DNA from: CAZWRV01 sp964636325
Lineage (GTDB): Bacteria; Verrucomicrobiota; Lentisphaeria; Victivallales; GWF2-50-93
Assembly (NCBI GenBank): GCA_964636325.1
Contig: CAZWRV010000060.1
Location: 1 to 37,593, forward strand
Direction of reading: 5' to 3'
Length of the DNA stretch: 37,593 nt
The position numbers were made by a program, and so were the translations under genes. Positions 1 to 7,467 of this stretch are shown piece by piece. The stretch's first letter is position 1, and every line of letters begins with the position of its first letter. Below the pieces are notes generated by a model, which searched no databases, was not told the origin of the DNA, and saw nothing but the letters and a program-made list of their open reading frames with translations.

Positions 1-54
1 GCATGTGTCTATGGAATTCATTGAATTTTGGGTTGCGGGCGAAGCCCGCCTTAG
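1..54 (+). repeat. Left copy of a 54-bp inverted repeat
   Basis: Positions 1-54 are the reverse complement of 5349-5402 with a single mismatch at position 41. The unit holds a GC-rich hairpin (GCGGGC / GCCCGC around a 3-nt loop, about 35-46) and a short AT palindrome (AATTCATTGAATT). The copy may extend beyond the left edge of the window. Shorter degenerate copies lie at 15751-15770 and 16855-16887, so this is a dispersed family and not a single duplication. Confidence 0.85.
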
Positions 55-91
55 TTATTCGGCATCCTGAATATCCGTTAAGGAATTACAT

Positions 92-1279
92 ATGAGCGAC
101 AAGAGGGATTACTACGAGGTTCTTGAGGTCTCCAAGAACGCATCTCCGGAGGAAATAAAGAAGGCCTACCGCAAGCTCGCGATCAAATACCACCCCGACA
201 AGAACCAGGGAGACAAGGAGGCCGAGGAGAAGTTCAAGGAGCTGGGAGAGGCATACGAGGTGCTCAGCGATCCGGCGAAGAAGGCCCAATACGACCAGTT
301 CGGCCACGCAGCCTTCGCAAAGGGAAGCGGCGGATTCGGAGGCCAGGGCGGCGGATTCGGAGGATTCGAGTTCCATGACCCGTTCGACATATTCAGCCAG
401 GTATTCGGAGCTAACGGACGGGGCTCCTCAATCTTCGACGAAATCTTCGGCGGAGCATCCTCGCGGCGCTCTCACTCCGAGGCCATAGACGGCGCGGACC
501 TCCGATTCGACCTCGAGATAGACTTCGAAGACGCCGTTTTCGGAACCGACCGATCCGTCAAGATCCCCCGACTCGACACATGCCAGGCCTGCAAAGGCTC
601 AGGAAGCGAGCCCGGCACCGGCAGGAAGACCTGTTCCAAGTGCGGCGGCGCAGGCCAGGTTGGAATGACACAGGGATTCTTCAGCTTCAGGCAGACCTGC
701 CCCACATGCCGGGGCTCAGGACAGGTCATCGAAAAACCATGCTCGAAATGCTCCGGCCAGGGGCGCATCAGGGCGGAAAAAATCCTCAAGATACACATCC
801 CCCCGGGTGTCGACACCGGCTCCAGGCTCAGGGTCTCAGGCGAAGGCGAAGGCGGACTCAGGGGCGGTTCCTACGGCGACCTGTACGTATTCATTCATGT
901 CCGCCCGCATGAGATCTTCCAGCGCGACGGACAGGACATCCTCTGTGAGGTCCCGATCGACTTCCCAACCGCCGCCCTCGGCGGAATAGTCGAGGTCCCC
1001 ACCATCACAGGCAGGGCGAAGCTGAAAATTCCGGAAGGCACGCAGAACGGCACAATCCTGAGACTCAAGGGTAAGGGACTGCCCTCCCTAAAGGGAGGCC
1101 ATCGAGGCGACCAGCACATCCGCATCTTCATCGAGGTTCCCAAAAACCTTTCCAGAAACCAACGCGAACTCCTGCAGAAATACCAGGAAAGCGTGGGCAG
1201 CAGCGGCAGCCAGGCACACCCCATGATGGAAAGCTTCTTCCAGAAGGCAAAACGCTTCTTCACAGGCGGAGAGGAATAG
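92..1279 (+). CDS. dnaJ: Chaperone protein DnaJ (type I Hsp40)
   Basis: Cytoplasmic co-chaperone that delivers unfolded clients to DnaK and stimulates its ATPase. The 395-residue protein has the full type I layout: J domain at about 4-70 with HPD at 34-36, a Gly/Phe-rich linker at about 78-100, a zinc region with four CxxCxGxG-type repeats (C164/C167, C181/C184, C203/C206, C217/C220) and the C-terminal substrate-binding domains. Length is close to the usual 370-390. The start is supported by AAGGAA about 7 nt upstream of the ATG. No grpE or dnaK lies in the window, so it may be transcribed alone or from upstream. The next gene is 345 bp away and has its own promoter. Confidence 0.97.
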   Translation: MSDKRDYYEVLEVSKNASPEEIKKAYRKLAIKYHPDKNQGDKEAEEKFKELGEAYEVLSDPAKKAQYDQFGHAAFAKGSGGFGGQGGGFGGFEFHDPFDIFSQVFGANGRGSSIFDEIFGGASSRRSHSEAIDGADLRFDLEIDFEDAVFGTDRSVKIPRLDTCQACKGSGSEPGTGRKTCSKCGGAGQVGMTQGFFSFRQTCPTCRGSGQVIEKPCSKCSGQGRIRAEKILKIHIPPGVDTGSRLRVSGEGEGGLRGGSYGDLYVFIHVRPHEIFQRDGQDILCEVPIDFPTAALGGIVEVPTITGRAKLKIPEGTQNGTILRLKGKGLPSLKGGHRGDQHIRIFIEVPKNLSRNQRELLQKYQESVGSSGSQAHPMMESFFQKAKRFFTGGEE

Positions 1280-1492
1280 GCAAGACACGGGACGGGTGCC
1301 GAGACGCCGATATTTATGGATATAATTCGCTCTAGCCAGGCTAGACTTCCGAAGGGCATAATAGCATAACGATCTTACCGCCTTGACTTATCCTTTTCCT
1401 CTTGCGAATTCCTGCAAAACGGTTGAAATGAGCTTACACTTCCCTGAAAAATCTGTCCCTTGTATTTTTCCGCCAAATTTCCTTCCATGCCC

Positions 1493-1521
1493 TTGACAAT
1501 ATTTCTAATTTATCATATAAT
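1493..1521 (+). promoter_or_regulatory. Consensus sigma70 promoter for the GntR-type regulator
   Basis: TTGACA (1493-1498) and TATAAT (1516-1521) are both perfect matches to the consensus and are separated by 17 bp. A 10-bp direct repeat AATATTTCTA occurs at 1498-1507 and again at 1519-1528, 21 bp apart, so one copy overlaps each hexamer edge. A weaker third copy follows at 1537-1546. These could be operator sites for autoregulation (inference). The rest of the 345-bp gap (1280-1624) holds a 15-bp palindrome (1331-1345, TCTAGC arms) without a T-tract and no gene that I can support. Confidence 0.75.
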
Positions 1522-1624
1522 ATTTCTAGAACTGTTAATATTTATATTGGATATTACAGCCATTCAAAGGATGGCGGGTGGATGGTTGTTTGGACGAATG
1601 GATGATAGTGACAGGAAATAAAAC

Positions 1625-2689
1625 ATGCCCAGCAGAAAGCAGTCTGACATCTTAAGGGAGCTCCGCAGCGAGATAGTCGAAGGCAGGCTTCTTCCGGGCG
1701 ACACCGTCCCCTCCCGGCAGGAGCTGCTTGGAAGGTTCGGTTCAAGCCGCCAGACGCTGCAGTCCGCGATCAACACTCTCATCAGGGACGGATTCTTGAC
1801 CGCCAAGCGCTTCCAAGGCACTTTGGTGGCCGATAATCCTCCGCATCTCCGCAACTTCGGAATTGTCTCATTCCACGGCTTTTCGGAGTCGAAATATACT
1901 TCCGCGATACAGCAGGCTGCCATCGGGCTGTCGGAAAAAGGGCCTTTCAGTTTCAAGTTCTACTGCTACGAAAGAGGGCATATACAGACGGAAGGTTACA
2001 GGCGGCTCAATTCGGATGTTGAGTCGCAGATACTTGCCGGTCTGATATTTACGAATCCGCCCATCCATCTTGACGGGACTGCCGCCCTCGAACAGCCTGG
2101 GCTTCCGCTGGTGACTAACTGCGCGCCCGGGGCATACGACAATCTGCACCATATCTATTACGCCTGGGACAGCTTCCTCGAGCGTGCGACGGACTACCTG
2201 GCAAGGCGGGGCAGAAAAAGAGTGGCGCTGATCGGCGCATATCTATACCGCGGACAGATCGAAAAGGATATTGAATGCCTTGTCGGACGCAAAATCGGAC
2301 GCCCCGAGCTCGTCCAGTCCTGCGCCCTCGAGCCGGGCTCCGCGTACCAGGCAGCCCTGCTGCTCATGAAGCTGTCGGGCGAAGACCGTCCCGACGCGCT
2401 GATCATTCGCGACGACAATCTCGTGGAGGCTGCGACCGAAGGCCTTGCGTTTTCTGGAGTAAGCATCCCCCGGGATCTGGAAGTCGTCGCCCACTGCAAC
2501 TTCCCGGTCAGGCCGCCGAGCTGCGTCCCGGTCGTCCGCCTCGGACTCGACTGCCGGGACATGATCCTCCGCGACATCGAATGCCTGACCGCGCAGCGGG
2601 AGGGAAGGCCCTTCCCGAAAGACGTTGAAATGCCCGTGGTCTTCGAGTCCGAACTGGACGACAAATTGATTAAGACCTTCAAGATTTAA
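1625..2689 (+). CDS. GntR-type winged-helix regulator with LacI-like ligand-binding domain
   Basis: DNA-binding transcription regulator. Residues about 5-70 form a GntR winged helix (pattern LRSEIVEGRLLPGDTVPSRQ, then SSRQTLQSAINTL). Residues about 76-340 resemble the periplasmic-binding-protein fold of LacI/GalR sensors rather than the FadR or HutC effector domains. The arrangement is common in Lentisphaerae and Planctomycetes, where such regulators sit next to prepilin-like and sugar-utilisation genes. AGGAAA lies 6 nt before the ATG. A consensus promoter at 1493-1521 precedes it, and the prepilin-like gene follows within about 30 bp, suggesting co-transcription. The ligand is probably a small sugar, but this is inferred from the fold only. 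Confidence 0.88.
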   Translation: MPSRKQSDILRELRSEIVEGRLLPGDTVPSRQELLGRFGSSRQTLQSAINTLIRDGFLTAKRFQGTLVADNPPHLRNFGIVSFHGFSESKYTSAIQQAAIGLSEKGPFSFKFYCYERGHIQTEGYRRLNSDVESQILAGLIFTNPPIHLDGTAALEQPGLPLVTNCAPGAYDNLHHIYYAWDSFLERATDYLARRGRKRVALIGAYLYRGQIEKDIECLVGRKIGRPELVQSCALEPGSAYQAALLLMKLSGEDRPDALIIRDDNLVEAATEGLAFSGVSIPRDLEVVAHCNFPVRPPSCVPVVRLGLDCRDMILRDIECLTAQREGRPFPKDVEMPVVFESELDDKLIKTFKI

Positions 2690-2716
2690 GTGAATGGTTA
2701 CATGACGGAGAGAATC

Positions 2717-3601
2717 ATGAGGACTGTTTATGCGTGGCTTGAGCGTTTTATCCCCATCGGCAAAAAATTTCCGTCACGGAAATTTTTTACACTCATCGAA
2801 CTGCTCGTCGTCATTGCGGTCATAGCGATCCTGATGGCGATGCTGCTTCCGTCCCTGAGGCTGGCAAGGGAGAGCGCGCACCGGATACAATGCCTCAACA
2901 ACACCAAGAGCCAGGGACTCGCGAGCTTCAACTATGCCGGCGACTACGACGGTTTCCTCCCGATGCACCAGACCGTCGCGGACGGCGGGTGCTCCTGGGG
3001 CACATTGTTCGACGGAGGATATTTTTCCGGCGCCCCGCGGACAGAAAAGGGCGTCAAGTTCTCAGGAGTCCTGGCATGCCCGAGCGCCAACACGGAGATA
3101 TCCGATCCTAACTACACCCACAACTGGAAGGACAGCTCCGTCTACGCCTGGGCCTATGTCCAGAGCAGGAACGGCATCCGGCAGGTCAGGACAATGAACC
3201 ACCTGCAGGACCTTCAGATAAGGGCGGCATACGTCCCTAACGCGGAAATGCGCGTGGCCACGCACTACAGCACCAACGGAGTTTTCGGGTGGGCCATCGG
3301 CATCTGGGGCATCGACTCGAACAGCAATTTCCCGTTCGGCACGAACTGCAACATCGCCTCTGGGAACCCGCCCCCCAAGCCCCAGAAATACAACAGCGCA
3401 AGCAGCCCCGGCAACACATGGCTCTCCGGCGAATCCTCAGACTGCATCGTCGGACTCGGCTGGATGGTCTTCCAGCACATGAAAAAGTGCAACGTAACCT
3501 ATCTCGACGGCCATTCCGACTCGCTACCTCCCACTGACATCGACATCAACACCGAAAACAACGTCCTCGACAGCCGGAGGATACTGAAGCGCTGGTGGTG
3601 A
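2717..3601 (+). CDS. Type II secretion/prepilin-like protein with H-X9-DG motif
   Basis: Exported pseudopilin-like protein of the kind amplified in Lentisphaerae and Planctomycetes. A charged N-terminus leads into FTLIELLVVIAVIAIL (24-39), with Glu28 as the Glu5 equivalent. The residue before the mature Phe is Phe23, not the usual Gly, so prepilin peptidase processing may be unusual. The rest is a soluble domain ending in an H-X9-DG motif (His followed by nine residues and DG in the YLDGHSDSL segment), as in DUF1559-type proteins. I chose the ATG at 2717 because GGAG lies 6 nt upstream. In-frame GTG 2690 and ATG 2702 are alternatives with poorer ribosome sites. A perfect hairpin lies inside codons 16-24. 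The cell-surface role is unknown. Confidence 0.87.
   Translation: MRTVYAWLERFIPIGKKFPSRKFFTLIELLVVIAVIAILMAMLLPSLRLARESAHRIQCLNNTKSQGLASFNYAGDYDGFLPMHQTVADGGCSWGTLFDGGYFSGAPRTEKGVKFSGVLACPSANTEISDPNYTHNWKDSSVYAWAYVQSRNGIRQVRTMNHLQDLQIRAAYVPNAEMRVATHYSTNGVFGWAIGIWGIDSNSNFPFGTNCNIASGNPPPKPQKYNSASSPGNTWLSGESSDCIVGLGWMVFQHMKKCNVTYLDGHSDSLPPTDIDINTENNVLDSRRILKRWW
2762..2788 (+). other. Perfect 12-bp hairpin inside the prepilin-like gene
   Basis: AAAAAATTTCCG (2762-2773) and CGGAAATTTTTT (2777-2788) are exact reverse complements around a TCA loop. The structure ends in six T residues in the sense direction, like an intrinsic terminator, but sits in codons 16-24 just ahead of the FTLIELL codons. 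It may act on translation or early termination, or be an inserted palindrome that adds the KKFPSRKFF residues. Confidence 0.8.
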
Positions 3602-3748
3602 CGGATGCATTGGCCGCAATGGCTGTAGCTGCATGTATCCATGTCAAAAGCTGCAAAATAAGGGCATAAAAATCCTAGACAAAGATGGAAAACATGGTTT
3701 TAGAAGACATAGATATATTCCGCATAAAAAACATTCCTCCGAATTATT

Positions 3749-4564
3749 ATGTTTCCTCCAGGCACGCCAGACATCCTAATGGAAATAATAGAGGGCAAGA
3801 GCGACGAGATCGCCTCGCTTCGGCCGCTCGTGCCTGAATTCAAGCGGGCCGCAAGGGATGCTTCGCGCCCCCTCGACTTCGCCGGCGCGCTCCGGCGCGG
3901 CATCGGAATCTCGGTGATCGCAGAGGTCAAGAGGGCCTCGCCTTCCGCCGGCGTAATCGCGGAGGACTTCGATCCTGAGAGGATCGCGGTCGAATACGGG
4001 AAGGGCGGCGCCGACGCCGTAAGCGTCCTCACCGAACAGAAGCATTTCCTCGGCTCGATGAGCCACCTCGCCGCAGTCAGGAAGGCCTGCCGCATCCCGG
4101 TCCTGCGCAAGGACTTCATTGTCGACGCCGCGCAGATCTACGAGACGCGCGCCGCGGGGGCGGACAGCTTCCTGCTGATAGCCGCGGCCCTTTCGCCTGA
4201 CCAGATGAAGGACCTTCTGGAAACGGGCCGCTCGCTCGGGATGGAACCTCTGGTCGAGATCCACACGGAGGACGAACTCGCATCAGCCGTCGCCTGCGGA
4301 GCCGAAATCGTCGGAGTGAACAGCAGGGATCTCCGCACGTTCACGGTCGACACCGGCGTCCAGATGAGGCTCGCAAAACTTATTCCACCGGAAAAGATCA
4401 AGGTCGCCGAGAGCGGGATAAAAGGCCCTGCGGACGCCGCACGCCTCCGCGCCGCCGGCTTCTCCGCAGTCCTGGTCGGCGAAGCCCTCATGCGCGCAGG
4501 ACTTGAAAATTCCGCAAACACCATTAAAGAAATGAAGCGCAAATGCATGGGAGAACCGATATGA
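3749..4564 (+). CDS. trpC: Indole-3-glycerol phosphate synthase
   Basis: Tryptophan biosynthesis enzyme: CdRP to indole-3-glycerol phosphate, cytoplasmic TIM barrel. The family landmarks are all present in 271 residues: AEVKRASPS (Glu59, Lys61), LRKDFI (Lys121), LVEIH (Glu170), GVNSRDL (Asn191) and AESGI (Glu221). Length is normal. The ATG at 3749 has no clear ribosome site. The ATG at 3779 is possible, but homologues usually have several residues before the ILxEII helix, which favours 3749. No other trp gene is in the window, so trpC is detached from the rest of the pathway. Its stop overlaps the ATG of the next gene (ATGA). Confidence 0.95.
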   Translation: MFPPGTPDILMEIIEGKSDEIASLRPLVPEFKRAARDASRPLDFAGALRRGIGISVIAEVKRASPSAGVIAEDFDPERIAVEYGKGGADAVSVLTEQKHFLGSMSHLAAVRKACRIPVLRKDFIVDAAQIYETRAAGADSFLLIAAALSPDQMKDLLETGRSLGMEPLVEIHTEDELASAVACGAEIVGVNSRDLRTFTVDTGVQMRLAKLIPPEKIKVAESGIKGPADAARLRAAGFSAVLVGEALMRAGLENSANTIKEMKRKCMGEPI

Positions 4565-5151
4565 GAAAGTTCAGGATGTCAATCCTGCTGAGCTCGCTTG
4601 TCGCGCTGCTCCTCACATCTTGCCAGGGGAACGGAGAAGGCGCCCAGGAGAAGCCGGCGAAAAAGATCAACTTCCCGAAAATCGAGGGATGCACGATGAG
4701 CTTCCTCTGCCTTACGCAGGAGAAGAACAGGACTTTCGCGCCCGGCGCCGAGGCGAGGATAAACCTGGGACTGAGGAACGACGGCGCCAACCACTTCCTC
4801 TGCTATGAATGGATGATGGAGGAGGACTACAACGTCAACATCTACTACAGCCCCTGCGACGCCAAGTCGGACGTCTCCGCCCAGAACTTCCAGTGGATCA
4901 AGGAGAGCCCCGAGATTAAGGAGCCGGTCAAGCGCATGCCGCTCGACCTCGCACCAAGGAACACCGCCCTCATATACAAGGAGCTCAAATTTGTAAAAGC
5001 CATACCGGCGACGATCAAGGAGCCCAAGTATTTCGCCGTCTACGCGGAGCTCAACCTGAAGTCCTTCGCCGCCAAAACCGAAGTCTTCAGGATAAAGGTC
5101 GATCCCGCGAAGAAGGAACTTCCGCCCCAGCCGGTGCTGGAGAAGAAGTGA
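4561..5151 (+). CDS. Putative lipoprotein, function unknown
   Basis: A 196-residue exported protein. Residues 1-21 form a lipoprotein signal peptide: MRKF start, hydrophobic core, and lipobox Leu-Thr-Ser-Cys with Cys21 as the lipid anchor. The remainder is hydrophilic and proline- and lysine-rich near the end, with a pattern suggestive of a beta-sandwich, but I do not recognise a family. The start at 4561 is chosen because it gives the signal peptide directly, overlaps the trpC stop by 4 bp and has GGGAG upstream. An in-frame ATG at 4543 would put charged residues in front. Coupling to trpC looks positional rather than functional. Confidence 0.75.
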   Translation: MRKFRMSILLSSLVALLLTSCQGNGEGAQEKPAKKINFPKIEGCTMSFLCLTQEKNRTFAPGAEARINLGLRNDGANHFLCYEWMMEEDYNVNIYYSPCDAKSDVSAQNFQWIKESPEIKEPVKRMPLDLAPRNTALIYKELKFVKAIPATIKEPKYFAVYAELNLKSFAAKTEVFRIKVDPAKKELPPQPVLEKK

Positions 5152-5294
5152 GCCGACAAGTCAAAAGCCGCCGGGTTTCCCGGGTTCGTGGAGCTGCGGG
5201 AGACGGCTGGCAGTTGCGGCGTGGAGCTTTACGTCGGCGGGAGCAATTATTCTTGTCCAGCGTCAAGGCTCTGGCGCGGCGGATACGCCGTTTC

Positions 5295-5322
5295 CAGAAG
5301 CCGATGGTTCTGCCTTTTTTTT
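5295..5322 (+). terminator. Intrinsic terminator downstream of the lipoprotein gene
   Basis: CAGAAGCC (5295-5302) and GGTTCTG (5306-5312) pair around GAT with one bulged G, followed by CC and eight T residues (5315-5322). It ends the plus-strand run. The rest of the gap 5152-5535 holds the repeat copies listed separately and no gene that I can support. Confidence 0.65.
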
Positions 5323-5348
5323 ATCTTTGATTTTCAAGTACAATCTGC

Positions 5349-5402
5349 CTAAGGCGGGCTTTGCCCGCAACCCAAAATTCAATGAATTCCATAGACACAT
5401 GC
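5349..5402 (-). repeat. Right copy of the 54-bp inverted repeat
   Basis: Reverse complement of 1-54 with one mismatch. It contains the GCGGGC-TTT-GCCCGC hairpin. Flanking sequence on either side does not match the other copy, so the repeat edges are sharp at 5349 and at 5402 (or the left window edge limits the view). Confidence 0.85.
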
Positions 5403-5436
5403 ACGCTTTTGTTATAGAAGTTTTTAAGAAAGTATC

Positions 5437-5590
5437 CTAGGTTTTTCCCTGCGGGAAAAATGCGCCCTTACGGCGCGCAGGTAGCTTGCGCGCGCCGCGC
5501 GCAAAGGGCAAACTCTGCATACGAGTAATGCTGTGTTATGTTGCTTGCGCGCGGCACGCGCAAACTACTTTTGGAAAAAACGTTTTCCAA
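5437..5590 (+). repeat. Composite multi-hairpin dispersed repeat, long copy
   Basis: Positions 5437-5478 match the reverse complement of 26116-26157 at 41 of 42 bases, and about 5556-5589 match the reverse complement of about 26089-26121. The two blocks, adjacent at 26 kb, are here split by about 77 bp carrying further palindromes (TTGCGCGC / GCGCGCAA; TTGCGCG / CGCGCAA). Hairpins include TTTTTCCC-TGC-GGGAAAAA and TTGGAAAA-AACG-TTTTCCAA (5571-5590). The right half encodes the C-terminus of the minus-strand gene 5536-5811. Confidence 0.85.
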
Positions 5591-5811
5591 GTGGCACCGT
5601 AAGGGACTAATCCGACTCCAGCGATACTTACAGCAAAGCCAAAAATGAATGCTCCCACGACTATTGGATATGTCTTGATTAAAGGATACTTGTGAAAGAT
5701 GACGAACATTGGAATGCACAGGCACAGTCCACAGAATGTTCCTCCAAGTATGAAAGTTCTAGGTAATGCAAGCAATCTTTCGCGTATTTTCTTTTCTTTG
5801 TTCCCCGACAT
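5536..5811 (-). CDS. Small two-helix membrane protein with repeat-derived C-terminus
   Basis: A 91-residue protein of unrecognised family. A basic N-terminus (MSGNKEKKIRERL) is followed by two hydrophobic segments, about 17-40 and about 48-70, which predict an inner-membrane hairpin. AAGGAG lies 6-7 nt before the ATG at 5811, so I prefer this start to the upstream in-frame ATG at 5892. The last 18 or so residues (TWKTFFPK onward to CACRAQAT) are encoded by the dispersed hairpin repeat, so the original C-terminus was probably replaced or extended by the repeat. The gene may be functional or decaying. Confidence 0.6.
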   Translation of the reverse strand: MSGNKEKKIRERLLALPRTFILGGTFCGLCLCIPMFVIFHKYPLIKTYPIVVGAFIFGFAVSIAGVGLVPYGATWKTFFPKVVCACRAQAT

Positions 5812-6150
5812 GTCTTTCTCCTTGACATTTTGTTTGCCCCTGATTTCTAAGCGATCAGAATTCAACCTGATAAAAGATAGGGCTTTCTTCAAATCTGTTC
5901 ATGTGGATTCTGGAGGATATGGCATTTCTTGGAACGATGATATTGACAGTATCTTCTGGGTTATGACGGCCTGATCCCTCTTCTCGATTAAGGATATTAT
6001 TCTCATATGTCCGCCGCACCTGGAGCGCTGCAGCGGGTCTGTCTCATATACCTTTTTGCTAAGGGCCGCCCACCTCGACCTGCAGGTTTTCCGGAAATGA
6101 TTGTCCGCTTTGAGGCTTTGTGCGAGAATATTATTTGTGAATAATCCAGG
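5812..6150. other. Non-coding gap between two minus-strand genes
   Basis: 339 bp with no open reading frame that I can support. A weak dyad (ATTATT / AATAAT, around 6129-6144) lies just past the J-domain gene and could help end its transcript. I see no clear promoter hexamers for the small membrane protein. Confidence 0.4.
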
Positions 6151-7287
6151 TTAAAATATGAATTCCATCTGGATTTCATTTGGCGGGTCAGTGGGCATCT
6201 GCTTTTTCCGCCCTCTTGGCGCGGGCGGGTTCTCCCACTTTGCGATCTGCGCCTGGAGGCGTGCGAACTGGGCCTTCATCTGCGACAATTCCTGGCTGAC
6301 CTTACCGGCAAGGCGTGCTTTGAGCTTTTCCCTTTTCTCCGCCGATATTGAACTGAACTCCCAGGCCGGATCTTTCTTCGCCCGCCTTATCTCGTATTCC
6401 AAGGAGCCGGTCTCCTCTTCTATGTGGCCTATGGCGTCGAGTATCTGCGCGCATGATGTTTTTGGAGAGAATCCTTTGCCGCCGGTCTCGGCGATGGCGA
6501 GGAGGGCTTCAAGCTTGTCCAGGTCGCGCTCCTCGTAGGCCTTTTGCGCGTCGTTCCACAGTACCGCGGATCTTTCGTCGAAGACGGCGCCGGTGTCCGG
6601 ATGCATGATCTTGCAGAACCGCCTGTACGCCTCCTTCAATCTTTTTCCGGCGTCCCTGCTGCCGCGCCTGAAGCTGCCCATGAAGTCTTCGATTTCGTCG
6701 TCGAGATAATCCTCATGCGGAAAGAATGCCTCGCGCAAATTGCCCAGCATCTCCCTGAGCGCGTCATACATTTCGTCGTCTCCCTCCTCGAATCCGCCGC
6801 CGTCGGAATCCCAGGTGTCCTCCTCGTCCGGAGGCTCATGGGCATATTGCTGTCCTGAACCGTCGGAAGGATTCTGGTCATAATGCCTGCTCTCGGCCAT
6901 GTATGCGTCCTCGTCCCTTAGGACTCTCTGATATGCATTGAAGAATGAAACACCTGAGGCCATCCGTTCGTAATGAACCCTGTCGACTATGAGGGCCTTT
7001 AGGCGGATTTCTTCGTCGACGTGCCGCATTTCGGCTAGTTCCTTGCCGAAGCTTATCTGGAACCAGCGCTGATAGGCCGGCCTGTCCGTCTCCTCGAAGC
7101 TCCTCCACGACTCGCGCAGCCTGGCTAATTTCTCCTCGGCCTTCTCGTATTGCGCCTCGTATTCGCGGCGGATTTTTGCCGTATCGAGGAGTATAGGGAG
7201 CCGACGTTCGCGTCTCTTCTCGATCTTGCGGATCTGCCCCGGGCGACGATTAATCTTGCCTTTTCTCTTCATGCATGTAGATCGCAT
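6151..7287 (-). CDS. Divergent J-domain protein with C-terminal-half J domain
   Basis: A 378-residue, strongly charged and coiled-coil-rich protein. A J-domain-like helix-loop-helix lies near residues 216-265: LKEAYRRFCKIMHPD with HPD at 229-231, then a WNDAQKAYEERDLDKLEALL helix. Before it come a basic N-terminus, a long helical region and an acidic linker (about 150-175, Asp/Glu/Gly-rich). After it come more coiled coils to the end. The HPD suggests it recruits DnaK, with the flanking helices as a private client or scaffold domain (inference). No zinc fingers or Gly/Phe region, so it is unlike DnaJ at 92-1279. The start is uncertain: 7287 has GGAA upstream, 7272 lacks a ribosome site. Confidence 0.72.
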   Translation of the reverse strand: MRSTCMKRKGKINRRPGQIRKIEKRRERRLPILLDTAKIRREYEAQYEKAEEKLARLRESWRSFEETDRPAYQRWFQISFGKELAEMRHVDEEIRLKALIVDRVHYERMASGVSFFNAYQRVLRDEDAYMAESRHYDQNPSDGSGQQYAHEPPDEEDTWDSDGGGFEEGDDEMYDALREMLGNLREAFFPHEDYLDDEIEDFMGSFRRGSRDAGKRLKEAYRRFCKIMHPDTGAVFDERSAVLWNDAQKAYEERDLDKLEALLAIAETGGKGFSPKTSCAQILDAIGHIEEETGSLEYEIRRAKKDPAWEFSSISAEKREKLKARLAGKVSQELSQMKAQFARLQAQIAKWENPPAPRGRKKQMPTDPPNEIQMEFIF

Positions 7288-7467
7288 GCCGTTTCCAATT
7301 TGAAGCTGTCTGTTTCTCAGCGCCGCCTCCCAGAAGCCTGTCTTTCACCGCCTTATTCCCCCGCTGTTGATGTGACAAGCCTCGCTTGCGGAAGCGGCGA
7401 ATGCCTGGAAGAGTTTCAGTCTTTGAATTTGATCCCGTAGTCATGACAGGGCTGTAAATAATGCATA

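Noticed and set aside
5152..5330. 60-codon plus frame downstream of the lipoprotein gene
   Set aside because: Arg-rich, without a ribosome site, and it runs into the terminator at 5295-5322.
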